Below, in pieces: positions 8,205 to 19,479 of a stretch of DNA of 64,000 nt (position 1 is its first letter; the number at the start of each line of letters is the position of its first letter). The DNA is from Rhodobacteraceae bacterium HLUCCA12. Its GTDB lineage: Bacteria > Pseudomonadota > Alphaproteobacteria > Rhodobacterales > Rhodobacteraceae. The position numbers were made by a program, and so were the translations under genes. The notes beneath the pieces were generated by a model that made no database searches, was not told where the DNA came from, and saw only the letters and a list, made by a program, of their open reading frames with translations. Location: contig LJSV01000006.1 in assembly GCA_001314715.1 (NCBI GenBank), positions 124,001-188,000 on the forward strand, written 5' to 3'.

Positions 8205-9071
8205 ATGCAGGCATTTCTAAGGCATGCCGGCGCTGTCTGGCGTCTGCTCGGCGAACGTCATCTGGGCCTGATCGCCGCCGGTGTCGCCTTTTTCGCGATG
8301 CTGGCCATCTTTCCGGCGGTCGCGGCACTGATTGCGCTGGTGGGGTTCTGGGCCGATCCCGTCGCGGTCGAGGACACGCTGAACATTCTGGCGGATTTTC
8401 TGCCACAAGAGGCATATGGCGTCGTTTCCGATCAGGTCGAGCGCCTGACCGGCGCCGCCGACGGCACGCTTGGTCTGGCCTCGATCGTGTCGTTGCTGGT
8501 GGCCACATGGTCCGCGCGGCTGGGCGTCGGCGCCCTGATCCAGGGAATCAGCGCGATCTATGGCGCGGCGCCGCGATCGGGCCTGAAAGGCACGGTTCTG
8601 GCGCTCTTGATGACCCTGCTTCTGATCGGGGTGGGCATGATCGCCGTCGCCGGAATGCTGATCGCGCCGATCGTGCTGGCCATCATTGAACGCTTCATTC
8701 CCAGTGACAGCTGGGTCACGCTGATCGGCGAACTGGTACGCTGGATCGTGGCGCTGGCGGCGGTGATCGTCGGACTGGGTTTCTTTTATCGCTACGGCCC
8801 GAATTGTCCCGCGGATCGGCGCGCGCCATTCCTGTCGCCCGGCCTTTTCCTGGCCTTGCTGCTTTGGGGCGGGACATCGCTGGCGTTGTCGATCTATGTC
8901 GCCAATTTCGCCAATTACAATGAGATTTATGGCTCGATCGGCGCGGTCATCGCCCTGATGATGTGGCTATATATTTCAACCTATGCGGTTCTGATCGGCG
9001 CGGCGCTCAATTTCGTGTCCGAATATGGCGACACCTTGGATCAGGAAACCGGGGCCGAAAATTCAGGTTAA
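8205..9071 (+). CDS. YihY/BrkB family inner-membrane protein
   Basis: This 288-residue protein has about six transmembrane segments. Family-typical blocks include GVAFFAMLAIFPAVAALIAL near the N-terminus, LLVATWSARLGVGALIQGI, and YGSIGAVIALMMWLYISTYAVLIGAALN near the C-terminus. Members were once annotated as ribonuclease BN or BrkB; their actual role (possibly transport or envelope) is unsettled. It starts 3 nt after the HvrA-like gene, so probably the same transcript. It converges with map. Confidence 0.88.
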   Translation: MQAFLRHAGAVWRLLGERHLGLIAAGVAFFAMLAIFPAVAALIALVGFWADPVAVEDTLNILADFLPQEAYGVVSDQVERLTGAADGTLGLASIVSLLVATWSARLGVGALIQGISAIYGAAPRSGLKGTVLALLMTLLLIGVGMIAVAGMLIAPIVLAIIERFIPSDSWVTLIGELVRWIVALAAVIVGLGFFYRYGPNCPADRRAPFLSPGLFLALLLWGGTSLALSIYVANFANYNEIYGSIGAVIALMMWLYISTYAVLIGAALNFVSEYGDTLDQETGAENSG

Positions 9072-9091
9072 TAATTTCCGATTAAAGAAAA

Positions 9092-9907
9092 TCACCGCCG
9101 GGTCGGATAAAACAATCCGCCCGGCGACAGCGTGAACACATCGACGCCATCCGCTGTCACACCGACCGAATGTTCGAATTGCGCCGACAGCGACTTGTCG
9201 CGCGTCACCGCCGTCCAGTCATCGGCCAGAACCTTGGTTTCGGGCCGGCCCAGATTCACCATCGGCTCGATGGTAAAAAACATGCCTTCCTCCAGCACCG
9301 CCTCGCGTCCGGGCCGGCCGTAATGCAGCACGTTGGGCGGGGCGTGGAACACCCGGCCCAGGCCATGGCCGCAAAAATCGCGCACCACCGACATGCGCTG
9401 CGATTCAACGAACGACTGGATCGCATGGCCGATATCGCCAAAGGTATTGCCGGGCCGGACGGCCTCGACCCCCTTCATCAGCGCGTCATGCGTGACCTGG
9501 ATCAGCCGTTCGGCCTTGCGGCCAAGCGTGCCCGCGACATACATGCGCGAGGTATCGCCAAACCAGCCGTCCACGATAACGGTCACGTCGATATTGAGAA
9601 TGTCGCCGTCCTTCAGCGCCTTGGGGCCGGGAATGCCGTGGCAGACAACATGGTTGACGCTGATGCAGCTGGCGTGCTGATACCCGCGATACCCGATGGT
9701 CGCCGAGGTCGCACCATGCGTGGCCACCATTTCGGTGATCAGGCGGTCGATCTCGCCCGTCGACTGGCCGGGAACGACATGCGGCGCAATATCGTCCAGG
9801 ATCTGCGCGGCGACCCGCCCAGCCTTGTGCATTCCAGCAAAATCGCCGGGTTCGTGAATCCGAATCCCCTCGCGCGTGACGCGCCCACCGTTATCATACA
9901 CGTTCAT
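9092..9907 (-). CDS. map: methionine aminopeptidase, type I
   Basis: The enzyme removes N-terminal methionine co-translationally. The 271-residue product shows all five metal ligands in order: D in LNIDVTVIVDGWFGD (two Asp), H in CGHGLGRVFH, E in FTIEPMV and E in AQFEHSVGVT. The start at ATG 9907 (MNVYDNGGRVTREGI) was chosen over a far upstream in-frame start that would reach into the divergent promoter and the next gene. It is cytoplasmic and transcribed convergently with the YihY-family gene. Confidence 0.95.
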   Translation of the reverse strand: MNVYDNGGRVTREGIRIHEPGDFAGMHKAGRVAAQILDDIAPHVVPGQSTGEIDRLITEMVATHGATSATIGYRGYQHASCISVNHVVCHGIPGPKALKDGDILNIDVTVIVDGWFGDTSRMYVAGTLGRKAERLIQVTHDALMKGVEAVRPGNTFGDIGHAIQSFVESQRMSVVRDFCGHGLGRVFHAPPNVLHYGRPGREAVLEEGMFFTIEPMVNLGRPETKVLADDWTAVTRDKSLSAQFEHSVGVTADGVDVFTLSPGGLFYPTRR

Positions 9908-10031
9908 CAGCCTCGTTGTTTGGCGCCTAGATAGCGATTGGCGCGCAAAATTGCCAGAGCACACGGCTTGTTTGGATTGTCCGCCCACCGCTGTTAGGTA
10001 AGTATGCGGAAATCCTGAATGGAATCGCACC

Positions 10032-10760
10032 ATGACCAATCCAACCGCCGCCATGCTGGTGATCGGCGATGAAATCCTCTCGGGGCGCACGCGCGACTCG
10101 AATATGCATCACCTCGCACAAGAACTGACCGGGCACGGTATCCGCCTGATCGAGGCCCGCGTGGTTTCCGACGACCACAATCACATCAAGTCGGCCGTGA
10201 ACGCGCTGCGCGCCGCCTATGATCACGTCTTCACCTCGGGCGGGATCGGACCAACCCATGACGACATCACCGCCGATGCCATTGCGGCGGCCTTCGGCGT
10301 GTCGGTCGGGGTTCGCGCCGATGCCCGCGCCATCCTCGAGGCCCATTATCAGCGCACCGGGCTTGAACTGAACGACGCCCGCCTGCGCATGGCGCGCATC
10401 CCCGATGGCGCCGTTCTGATCGAGAACCCGGTTTCGGCGGCACCGGGCTTCACGCTGGGCAATGTCCATGTCATGGCCGGTGTGCCGGCGATCTTTCAGG
10501 CGATGCTGGCTGGCGTTCTGCCACGGCTGACCGGCGGCGACCCGCTTTTGAGCCAGATGATCGATGTCGACCGCGGCGAGGGCGAGATCGCGGGCGCGCT
10601 GGGCGAACTGGCCGCGCGCTTTCCCGATCTGTCGTTCGGCTCGTATCCCTATATCCGCAATGGCGCCCACGGCACACAGCTGGTGGTGCGCGGGACCGAT
10701 GCCACGCAGCTGGATGCCGCCATGGTCGCGTTGTCCAGGCTGGTCGGCGGCCAGGACTGA
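10032..10760 (+). CDS. molybdopterin-binding (MoCF) domain protein, CinA N-terminal-like
   Basis: This 242-residue protein begins with AAMLVIGDEILSGRTRDSN, the MoCF/CinA N-terminal signature, and has TSGGIGPTHDDITADAIAAAF, the nucleotide/molybdopterin-binding GGxGPTxDD motif. It lacks the C-terminal PncC/CinA deamidase half of full-length CinA, so it is a stand-alone MoCF-type protein, common in alphaproteobacteria. Function beyond molybdopterin or nucleotide binding is not established. It is divergent from map. The following GNAT gene starts on the last base of its stop codon (TGATG). Confidence 0.85.
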   Translation: MTNPTAAMLVIGDEILSGRTRDSNMHHLAQELTGHGIRLIEARVVSDDHNHIKSAVNALRAAYDHVFTSGGIGPTHDDITADAIAAAFGVSVGVRADARAILEAHYQRTGLELNDARLRMARIPDGAVLIENPVSAAPGFTLGNVHVMAGVPAIFQAMLAGVLPRLTGGDPLLSQMIDVDRGEGEIAGALGELAARFPDLSFGSYPYIRNGAHGTQLVVRGTDATQLDAAMVALSRLVGGQD

Positions 10761-11482
10761 TGCTGCCGCCACCAGCCCTTTTCGTCGCGCTCGAGGCCAC
10801 CTGGCCCCCCGCCGCCCGCCATGCCTGCGGACCCTTCACCCTGCGCGACGGGCAGGGCGGCGGAAAGCGCGTCAGCGCCGCGACGCTGGAAGGAACCGCA
10901 ACCGAGGCCCAGATCGCCGCGGCCGAAGCGGGAATGCGCGCGCTGGGCCAGACCCCGCTTTTCATGCTGCACGATCAGCCCGATCTGGACGCAGCACTGG
11001 CCGCGCGCGGCTATGGCGTGGTCGATCCGGCCCTGTTCTATGCCGCGCCCGCCGCCGATCTGGCCGATCCGCCACGCCCGGTATCGCTGCTGTCATGCTG
11101 GCCACCACTCGCGATCCAGCGCCAGCTCTGGCGCGACGCGGGGATCGGCGCGGCCCGGCTGGCGGTGATGGCGCGGGCGGGCGCGCCGCGCAATGCCTTC
11201 ATCGCCCGGTTCCAGAACCGCGCCGCCGGCGTCGGCTTTGCCGCCATCCATGACGGTGTGGCGATGCTCCATGCGCTGGAGATCGTTCCCGATTTTCGCC
11301 GCCAAGGTGTTGCCCGCTACATGGTGCGCGGCATTGCCGACTGGGCGCTGGGCCAGGGGGCCGAATGGTTCGCGCTGGCCGTGACGGAACGCAACATCGC
11401 CGCGCGCGCCCTTTACAGCGGTCTGAACATGGCCGAGGCTGGCCGCTATCACTATCGCCAGAAACCCGAGGACCGGCCATGA
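10760..11482 (+). CDS. GNAT family N-acetyltransferase
   Basis: In this 240-residue protein the acetyl-CoA binding signature is in the C-terminal half: EIVPDFRRQGVARYMVRGI (motif A, R/QxxGxA) and VTERNIAARALYSGLNM (motif B). The N-terminal half has no clear match and may be a second, degenerate GNAT fold. The substrate is unknown. Start and stop overlap the neighbouring genes by 1 and 4 nt, showing a coupled three-gene operon (10032-12042). Confidence 0.8.
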   Translation: MLPPPALFVALEATWPPAARHACGPFTLRDGQGGGKRVSAATLEGTATEAQIAAAEAGMRALGQTPLFMLHDQPDLDAALAARGYGVVDPALFYAAPAADLADPPRPVSLLSCWPPLAIQRQLWRDAGIGAARLAVMARAGAPRNAFIARFQNRAAGVGFAAIHDGVAMLHALEIVPDFRRQGVARYMVRGIADWALGQGAEWFALAVTERNIAARALYSGLNMAEAGRYHYRQKPEDRP

Positions 11483-12042
11483 CCCTGCCTACCGCCCTGA
11501 ACCTGCCGCCCGTCGACCCGTTGCCCGATGCGACGGCGCGGTATTTCGACATCTGCCAGCAGAAACTGGGCATGGTGCCCAATGTCCTGCGCGCCTATGC
11601 CTTCGATCCGGTCAAGCTTGACGCCTTCACGGCGATGTACAACGACCTGATGCTGGGCGACAGCGGGCTGAGCAAGCTTGAACGCGAAATGATCGCGGTC
11701 GTCGTCTCGTCGATCAACCGCTGCTGGTATTGCCAGGTCGCGCATGGCGCTGCGGTCCGCGCCCTTTCCGGCGATCCCGCGCTGGGCGAGGCGATGGTGA
11801 TGAACTGGCGCGCCGCACCGCTGGACGCCCGCCAGACCGCCATGCTGACCTTTGCCGAAAAGGCCACGAAAGCCAGCGCCGAGATCACCGAGTCCGACCG
11901 CGACGCGCTGCGCGACCAGGGCTTCAGCGACCGCGACATCTGGGATATCGCCTCGGTCGTGGGGTTCTTCAACATGTCCAATCGCGTGGCCTCGGCCACC
12001 GGGATGGAACCCAACCCCGAATACCACGCCCAGGCCCGCTGA
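11479..12042 (+). CDS. peroxidase-related enzyme, AhpD-like (carboxymuconolactone decarboxylase family)
   Basis: This 187-residue protein contains the AhpD-type redox motif CWYCQVAHG (CxxC followed by a His four residues on), preceded by KLEREMIAVVVSSINR. The N-terminal MVPNVLRAYAF and later DIWDIASVVGFFNMSNRVAS match the uncharacterised peroxidase-related family. It is probably a cytosolic thiol peroxidase or reductase. It starts at ATG 11479 in an ATGA overlap with the GNAT gene. Confidence 0.85.
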   Translation: MTLPTALNLPPVDPLPDATARYFDICQQKLGMVPNVLRAYAFDPVKLDAFTAMYNDLMLGDSGLSKLEREMIAVVVSSINRCWYCQVAHGAAVRALSGDPALGEAMVMNWRAAPLDARQTAMLTFAEKATKASAEITESDRDALRDQGFSDRDIWDIASVVGFFNMSNRVASATGMEPNPEYHAQAR

Positions 12043-12103
12043 CGCGCAGCGTTCTTTCCAGTCTTGACGCCGCCGTGAAACCGGGCTGTCTTGGGCTGCG
12101 CCC

Positions 12104-12170
12104 CTTCATCTTGCCCCAAATACGCCGGGGGTGAATGGCCGAAGGCCAGAGGGGGCAGCGCCCCCTTTCG
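12104..12170. repeat. dispersed double-hairpin repeat, copy 2
   Basis: The block starts CTTCATCTTGCCCCAAATACGC and matches copy 1 at 3584 in order and wording. Stems are TGGCC/GGCCA with a 3-nt loop (12136-12148) and AGGGGGC/GCCCCCT with a 3-nt loop (12150-12166), followed by TTTC. The stem sequences differ between copies but pairing is kept, i.e. the changes are compensatory. It lies between the AhpD-like and MFS genes and may act in transcript 3'-end formation. Confidence 0.7.
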
Positions 12171-12184
12171 CCGGATGCCGCCCG

Positions 12185-13438
12185 ATGACCGCCATGTCCC
12201 CTGCCCGCCCCGCGCCGCTGATCACGCCAGTCCTGATCGGCGGCTGCATCGTGATGCTGGTCAGTTTCGCGATCCGCGCCTCGTTCGGCGTGTTCCAGAT
12301 CCCGATCGCCGACGATTTCGGCTGGCCGCGCGCCGAGTTCTCGCTTGCAATCGCCGTCCAGAACCTGGCCTGGGGCATCGGGCAGCCGTTGTTCGGGGCC
12401 TTTGCCGAACGCTTTGGCGATCGCCGCGCCATCGTGCTGGGGGCAATCGTCTATGCCGTCGGGCTGGTCTGGTCGGCCTTCGCGGTGACGCCGGGCGCGC
12501 ATCAGCTTCTGGAATTCCTGGTCGGCTTCGGCATCGCCGGCACGGGCTTCGGCGTGATCCTGGCGGTGGTGGGCCGCGCCGCCTCGGATGAACACCGCAG
12601 CCTGGCGCTGGGCATCGCCACCGCAGCGGGATCGGCCGGGCAGGTGGTCGGCGCCCCGGTGGCCGAGATCCTGCTGGCCTATTACAGCTGGCAGGTGGTG
12701 TTCATCATCTTCGCCGCCGCGATCCTTCTCACGCTTCTGGCGCTGCCGATGATGCGCAGCCCGGCACTGGCCAGCCGGGCCGAGCTGGAACAAAGCATGG
12801 GCCAGGCCCTACGCCAGGCGTTTCGCGATCCGTCCTTCACGCTGATCTTCCTGGGGTTCTTTTCCTGCGGCTATCAGCTGGCCTTCGTGACCGCGCATTT
12901 TCCCGCCATGGTGACCGAGATGTGCAGCCCGGTGGATCAGACCGGGGTTCTGGCCGCGCTGGGGATCTCGACGACTTCGGCGCTGGGGGCGGTGGCGATC
13001 GCGGTGATCGGGCTGGCCAATATCGCCGGCACGCTGGGCGCGGCCTGGGCCGGCAAGCGGTGGTCCAAGAAATACCTGCTTGCCGGCATTTATACCGGGC
13101 GCACGGTGATCGCGGCCGCTTTCATCCTGTTGCCGATCACCCCGGCCTCGGTTCTGATCTTTTCGCTTCTGATGGGCGCGTCGTGGCTGGCAACGGTGCC
13201 GCTGACCTCGGGCTTGATCGCGCATATCTACGGCCTGCGCTATATGGGCACGCTCTACGGGATCGTGTTCTTCAGTCACCAGTTGGGCAGTTTTCTGGGC
13301 GTCTGGCTGGGCGGGCGGCTATATGACATCCATGGCGACTACACGCTGGTCTGGTGGGTCGGCGTCGGCGTCGGCGCGTTCTCGGCCATCGTTCATCTGC
13401 CGGTGCGCGAACGTGCCATGAACGCGCTACCCGCCTGA
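12185..13438 (+). CDS. MFS transporter
   Basis: This 417-residue integral membrane protein has about 12 hydrophobic segments. Family-typical features are the N-terminal SFGVFQIPIADDFGWPRAEFS, an AERFGDRRAIVLG motif in the loop between TM2 and TM3, and a proton-dependent MFS layout. This subgroup (MFS with GWPRAEFS near TM1) is often annotated as oxalate/formate-antiporter or monocarboxylate-like; substrate unknown. The ATG at 12185 was chosen because the earlier in-frame start lies inside the dispersed hairpin repeat. Confidence 0.85.
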   Translation: MTAMSPARPAPLITPVLIGGCIVMLVSFAIRASFGVFQIPIADDFGWPRAEFSLAIAVQNLAWGIGQPLFGAFAERFGDRRAIVLGAIVYAVGLVWSAFAVTPGAHQLLEFLVGFGIAGTGFGVILAVVGRAASDEHRSLALGIATAAGSAGQVVGAPVAEILLAYYSWQVVFIIFAAAILLTLLALPMMRSPALASRAELEQSMGQALRQAFRDPSFTLIFLGFFSCGYQLAFVTAHFPAMVTEMCSPVDQTGVLAALGISTTSALGAVAIAVIGLANIAGTLGAAWAGKRWSKKYLLAGIYTGRTVIAAAFILLPITPASVLIFSLLMGASWLATVPLTSGLIAHIYGLRYMGTLYGIVFFSHQLGSFLGVWLGGRLYDIHGDYTLVWWVGVGVGAFSAIVHLPVRERAMNALPA

Positions 13439-13498
13439 GGGCTTGCAATGCGCACCGTCCTGGCGGACGTTTGCGCGTAGTCAAAGGGCAGGGCAGGC

Positions 13499-14767
13499 AT
13501 GACGAAACCACGGGTTCTGGTGATCGCCGAGGCCGCGAACCCCGAATGGGTCAGCGTGCCGCTGATCGGCTGGTCGCTGTCGCAGGCGCTGCGCGAGGTT
13601 GCCGATGTCCATCTGGTCACGCAGATCCGCAACCGCGACGCGATCCTGCGCGCCGGTCTGCGCGAAGGCGTGGATTTCACCGCCATCGACAGCGAGGCCC
13701 TTGCCCGCCCGATGTGGCGTCTGGCGGGTGTCCTGCGCATGGGCGAGGGGCGCGGTTGGACCATGGTTTCGGCCATTTCGACCCTGATCTATCCGCATTT
13801 CGAACGCCTGGTCTGGCGTCGGTTCGGCGCCGCGATCACGGCTGGCGACTATGACCTGGTGCACCGCATCACCCCGCTCAGCCCGACGACGCCCAGCCGC
13901 CTTGCAACCTGGTGCAAGCGCGCGGGCGTGCCCTTTGTTCTGGGGCCGCTCAATGGCGGGGTGCCATGGCCGCCGGGGTTCGACGCCGCACGCCGGCAGG
14001 AACGCGAATGGCTGTCCTATGTGCGCGGCCTCTACAAGGCATTGCCGGGACGCAATCGCACCCTGCGCGATGCCGCCGCGATCATCGTCGCCTCGCGCCA
14101 TACCGAAAGCGAGATCCCGGCCCAATACGCCGGGAAACGTCACTACATCCCCGAAAACGCCATAGATCCGGCACGGTTCTCGCGTCGTGCGACGCCCTCC
14201 GGGGGGCCGCTGCGGGCCTGTTTCATCGGCCGTATGGTGCCCTACAAGGGACCCGATATGCTGATCGAGGCCGCCGCGCCCCTGCTTGGCGATGGACGCA
14301 TGGTGCTGGACATGATCGGCGATGGCCCCATGCTGGCCGATCTTCGCGAACAGGCGAAAGCGCTGGGCGTGGCCAATTCAGTGACGTTTCACGGCTGGCT
14401 GGCGCATGAACAGGTTCAGCATGTCGCCGCGCGCTCGGCGCTTTTCGCCTTTCCCTCGGTGCGCGAATTTGGTGGCGGCGCGGTGCTTGAGGCGATGGCC
14501 CTGGGTCTTGCGCCACTGATCGTCGATTACGCCGGCCCCGGCGAACTGGTGGGCGCGGGGCTGGGATACAAGATCGCGCTGGGCACCCGCGATGAGATCG
14601 TCGCGCGGTTACGCGCGGCACTCGACCGGCTGGAGCGCGATCGCCCCGCGCTGGCCGAAACCGGCACCCGCGCCCGCGCCCATGTGCTGGAACATTTCAC
14701 CTGGCCCGCCAAGGCCCGCCAGATCGCAGCGGTCTATGAGCAGGTTCTGGCGCGCGGCGGCGCTTGA
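13499..14767 (+). CDS. glycosyltransferase, GT4 family (GT-B fold)
   Basis: In this 422-residue protein the C-terminal nucleotide-sugar domain shows FIGRMVPYKGPDMLIEAA, a GDGPMLADLREQAKALG block, and the EFGGGAVLEAMALGLAPLIVD region with the conserved E...EAMA...G.P pattern of GT4 enzymes. It is probably a cytoplasmic or membrane-associated enzyme adding one sugar of the surface polysaccharide. First gene of the polysaccharide locus on the plus strand; RBS-like AGGGCAGGGCAGG precedes the ATG. Donor and acceptor unknown. Confidence 0.88.
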   Translation: MTKPRVLVIAEAANPEWVSVPLIGWSLSQALREVADVHLVTQIRNRDAILRAGLREGVDFTAIDSEALARPMWRLAGVLRMGEGRGWTMVSAISTLIYPHFERLVWRRFGAAITAGDYDLVHRITPLSPTTPSRLATWCKRAGVPFVLGPLNGGVPWPPGFDAARRQEREWLSYVRGLYKALPGRNRTLRDAAAIIVASRHTESEIPAQYAGKRHYIPENAIDPARFSRRATPSGGPLRACFIGRMVPYKGPDMLIEAAAPLLGDGRMVLDMIGDGPMLADLREQAKALGVANSVTFHGWLAHEQVQHVAARSALFAFPSVREFGGGAVLEAMALGLAPLIVDYAGPGELVGAGLGYKIALGTRDEIVARLRAALDRLERDRPALAETGTRARAHVLEHFTWPAKARQIAAVYEQVLARGGA

Positions 14768-14821
14768 CTCCGCAGCCGGCAGCAGCCAGTTGCGCAGGCG
14801 CAGACATGCAGGGAGGCGCGC

Positions 14822-15481
14822 GTGCGCATCATCTTCGATCTTGACGGCACGCTGGTCGATACCGCGCCCGATATCCGCGCCTGCGCCAATGCCACGCTTG
14901 CCGACGAAGGCTTCGGCCCGATCACGCGCGACCAGGCGGTTGCGTTCATCGGCAACGGGGCGCGCGCCTTTGTCACCCGGCTGGAACTGGCCGCGGCCGG
15001 CAGCAGCGAACCACAGCGGCTGGAAAGGATGCATGCGCGTTTTCTGGCGCGCTATGAAACCGCGCATGCGCTGACCCGCCCCTTTCCCGGTGTCGAAGCC
15101 GCGTTGCAGGCCCTGCGCACGACGGGATGGTCGATCGGGCTTTGCACCAACAAGCCGATCGCGCCGGCACGGGCGTTGCTGACGCATCTGGGCTGGGACG
15201 GTCGCTTTGACCATGTCTGGGGCGCGGGCATGTTGCCGGTGATGAAGCCCGACCCGGCGCCGCTGCACGCCGTGATCGACGCTTTGGGCGGCGGCCCGGC
15301 GATCTATGTCGGCGACAGCGAGGTCGATGCCGCCACCGCGCAGGCCGCGAATGTGCCGTTTGCGCTGTTCACCCGCGGCTATCGCAAATCCGAACCCGAG
15401 GCGATCGCGCATCACCATGCCTTTGACGACTATGCAACGCTGCCGGATGCCGCCCGCGCCCTGCTGCAGGTGCCGGGCTGA
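14822..15481 (+). CDS. gph: phosphoglycolate phosphatase, HAD family
   Basis: This 219-residue HAD hydrolase starts at GTG 14822. All motifs are present: FDLDGTLVDTAPDIRA (motif I with nucleophilic Asp), LCTNKP (motif II Thr), KPDPAPLHAV (motif III Lys) and YVGDSEVDAATAQAA (motif IV Asp). Length and the VDTAPDI motif favour Gph, which removes 2-phosphoglycolate. A generic sugar-phosphate phosphatase acting for the surrounding polysaccharide genes cannot be excluded. It ends 13 nt before the convergent glycosyltransferase gene. Confidence 0.82.
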   Translation: MRIIFDLDGTLVDTAPDIRACANATLADEGFGPITRDQAVAFIGNGARAFVTRLELAAAGSSEPQRLERMHARFLARYETAHALTRPFPGVEAALQALRTTGWSIGLCTNKPIAPARALLTHLGWDGRFDHVWGAGMLPVMKPDPAPLHAVIDALGGGPAIYVGDSEVDAATAQAANVPFALFTRGYRKSEPEAIAHHHAFDDYATLPDAARALLQVPG

Positions 15482-15494
15482 CCGCGCAGGCCCG

Positions 15495-16667
15495 CTATTC
15501 CACGCCCGCGGTTTCGCGCAGATGCGCCATGCGCCGGGCGAACAAGGGTTCGAACGCATGGGCGCGCGCAAAGTCCAAAGCCCGCGCTGATGCGCGGACC
15601 ACGGCCTCGCGCTCGCCATCCAGCCGCGCCAGCATGGCCGCCAGCGCCGAGACCCGGCCGGTTCGGCAGGTCCAGCCGCCATCCGAATCCGCCTGCAACC
15701 GGCGCCACATCGGGTTGGCATAGCCCAGAACCGGCACCCCGAGGGACATCGCCTCAAGATAAAGCGAAAGCGGATCGCCGCGCCTGCGCGCGCATAGCAA
15801 CAGATCGGCACGCGCGCGCAAAAGCGGCACGATCTGGCTGTCGAAATCCATCGCCCCGTCCAGCGATACCTCTGCGCGCAAGCCCAGCGCGGCAATGCCG
15901 TCCGCCAGCCGGCTTTCCAGTGCGCCCGTGCCCAGGAATGCCAATCGGAACGCAACCCCGCGCGCCTTCAGCAGATAGGCGGCCTGCAACAGATCCAGCG
16001 CGCCCGTGTCAGCATCAAGCCCGCCCAGGTGAACAAGCGTCATGGGCGCGCCCGATCGCAGGCGATCGGCCCTTGCCCGCTGGTCCCCGGCACGCGACAG
16101 CATCGGTGTGCGAACACGGTTCTCCAGATACATCAGGCTGTTCGGGTTCAGCTTGCGATAGGACCGCCAGGCCGCGTATCCATTGAGCTGCACCCCATCC
16201 GCCTGCCTGAGTGCGCTGCGCAGCGCAGCCTCGTCGCGCACCATCCGCAGCGCCGAACCCAGCCGTTGCCCCAGCGGCCGGTGCGACGCCCAGATCCGCG
16301 AAATGCCCTGAAACAGAGACGATTCCAGCGTATAGACAACCCGTGTCAGCCGCCCTTTGGCCAGCGTTGGCAGATACAGGTTGTGCCGGTCGTCGCCCGC
16401 ACACAGGACAAGATTCGCCTCTTCGACAAGAACCGCGGATACCGGCTCGTGAGGGTCCTGAACGATCAGTTCGAACCCCAATCGCCGGGGGCTGAAGCGC
16501 ATTCCCCCCGGAATGGCCGCGCCACTGCGGCGCAGGGCACATCGCACCCGGCCCGGCCAGAACACGCAAACCAGCTTCATCCCTTCGACGAACGCCACAT
16601 CGAGGATCGCCTCGCGCCGCGGGGCCTCGATCACGGGCGCGGAAGAGAGGATCAAGAACGCGGGCAT
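15495..16667 (-). CDS. glycosyltransferase, GT4-like
   Basis: This is a GT-B protein of about 390 residues. The C-terminal half has LVHLGGLDADTGALDLLQAAYLL, LAFLGTGALESRLADGIAALG, LLLCARRRGDPLSLYLEAMS (E...EAMS donor-binding pattern) and LGVPVLGYANP. The N-terminal half is more divergent, as usual for the acceptor domain. The ATG at 16667 was chosen; a GTG five codons upstream (16682) is an alternative and neither has a strong ribosome binding site. It is transcribed against gph and divergent from the SGNH-like gene. Linkage is unknown. Confidence 0.78.
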   Translation of the reverse strand: MPAFLILSSAPVIEAPRREAILDVAFVEGMKLVCVFWPGRVRCALRRSGAAIPGGMRFSPRRLGFELIVQDPHEPVSAVLVEEANLVLCAGDDRHNLYLPTLAKGRLTRVVYTLESSLFQGISRIWASHRPLGQRLGSALRMVRDEAALRSALRQADGVQLNGYAAWRSYRKLNPNSLMYLENRVRTPMLSRAGDQRARADRLRSGAPMTLVHLGGLDADTGALDLLQAAYLLKARGVAFRLAFLGTGALESRLADGIAALGLRAEVSLDGAMDFDSQIVPLLRARADLLLCARRRGDPLSLYLEAMSLGVPVLGYANPMWRRLQADSDGGWTCRTGRVSALAAMLARLDGEREAVVRASARALDFARAHAFEPLFARRMAHLRETAGVE

Positions 16668-16783
16668 TACAGGGCGAATCACTCAAAAGTCACTGTTTGT
16701 CCAGCTAAAAGGGTAGAATATGCCACAATGTCCATCCAAAACTCACGACAGGCAGGAAATGAATCAGCGGTGATGACTTGGCA

Positions 16784-17751
16784 ATGAAACACTACGCGGT
16801 CTGGGCACTGGTGGCGATACTGGCCCTGTCCGGGGCTGTTGCCGCCCTGCACCGCGATGCCCGGCCGCGTGCGGACGAGCAGATCATCACGCCGAACGCG
16901 CCTGCGCTGGCGCCGCCCGAAGGCGCGTTGCAGGTCTATCACCTGGGTCACAGCCTGGTCGGGCGCGACATGCCCGCGATGGTCCGGCAACTGGCCGAGG
17001 CGGCAGGCATCCCCGGCCATGGCTATCACAGCCAGTTGGGCTGGGGCACGCCGCTACGCGCGCATTGGTACCCGGATGCCGAGATCGCCGGGTTCGAGCG
17101 CGAGAATGACCACCCTCAGTTCCGCCTTGCGCACGAGGCCATCGACAGCGGCGACTATGATGCCGTTGTCCTGACAGAGATGGTCGAACTGCGCGACGCA
17201 ATCGAGTATCACGACAGCGGCACCTATTTCCGCGAATGGGCGCGCGCGGCGCGGCAGGCGCGGCCGGGTGTCCGGTTGTATCTCTATGAGACCTGGCACC
17301 CGCGCGACGATCAGGATGAATGGCTGGCACGGCTGGATTCCGATCCGGTCGCCCTGTGGAAAGGCCATGTCCTTGCCCCGTCCTGGGCCGATGATGCGCT
17401 TGGGCCCGTGCACCTGATCCCGGCCGGCCGCGTCATGGCCGCGTTCACGCGCGCGGTGCGCGATCGCGGTGGCGTCGACGGGCTGGCCGATGAAACCGGG
17501 CTGTTCCAGCGCAATGACGATGGCACGTTGGACACGATCCACATCAACGACCTGGGCAACTATCTGGTCGCGCTGACCCATTTCGCGGTGCTGTATCATC
17601 GCCCGGTGCAGGGCCTGCCCCATGCCCTGCGGCGCGCCGACGGCACGCGCGCCGACGCCCCATCGGACGAGGCTGCGCAACTGATGCAAGAGGTGGTCTG
17701 GGATGTAATCCGCGACACCCCCTTCACCGGCCTCGCACAGGAGTCGGACGG

Positions 17752-17755
<4 letters not shown>
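16784..17755 (+). CDS. exported SGNH-hydrolase-like protein
   Basis: This 323-residue protein starts with an uncleaved or cleavable signal segment (MKHYAVWALVAILALSGAV). The mature part begins LQVYHLGHSLVGRDMPAMV, where GHSL takes the place of the SGNH block I nucleophile region. DAVVLTEMVEL and a C-terminal D..HIND..GNYLVAL (Asp/His pair typical of block V) follow. I read it as a GDSL/SGNH-type esterase or acetyl-editing enzyme acting on glycans in the periplasm, but the assignment rests on weak motifs. It is coupled to the glycosidase-like gene by an ATGA overlap at 17752. Confidence 0.55.
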
Positions 17756-19475
<1,720 letters not shown>

Positions 19476-19479
<4 letters not shown>

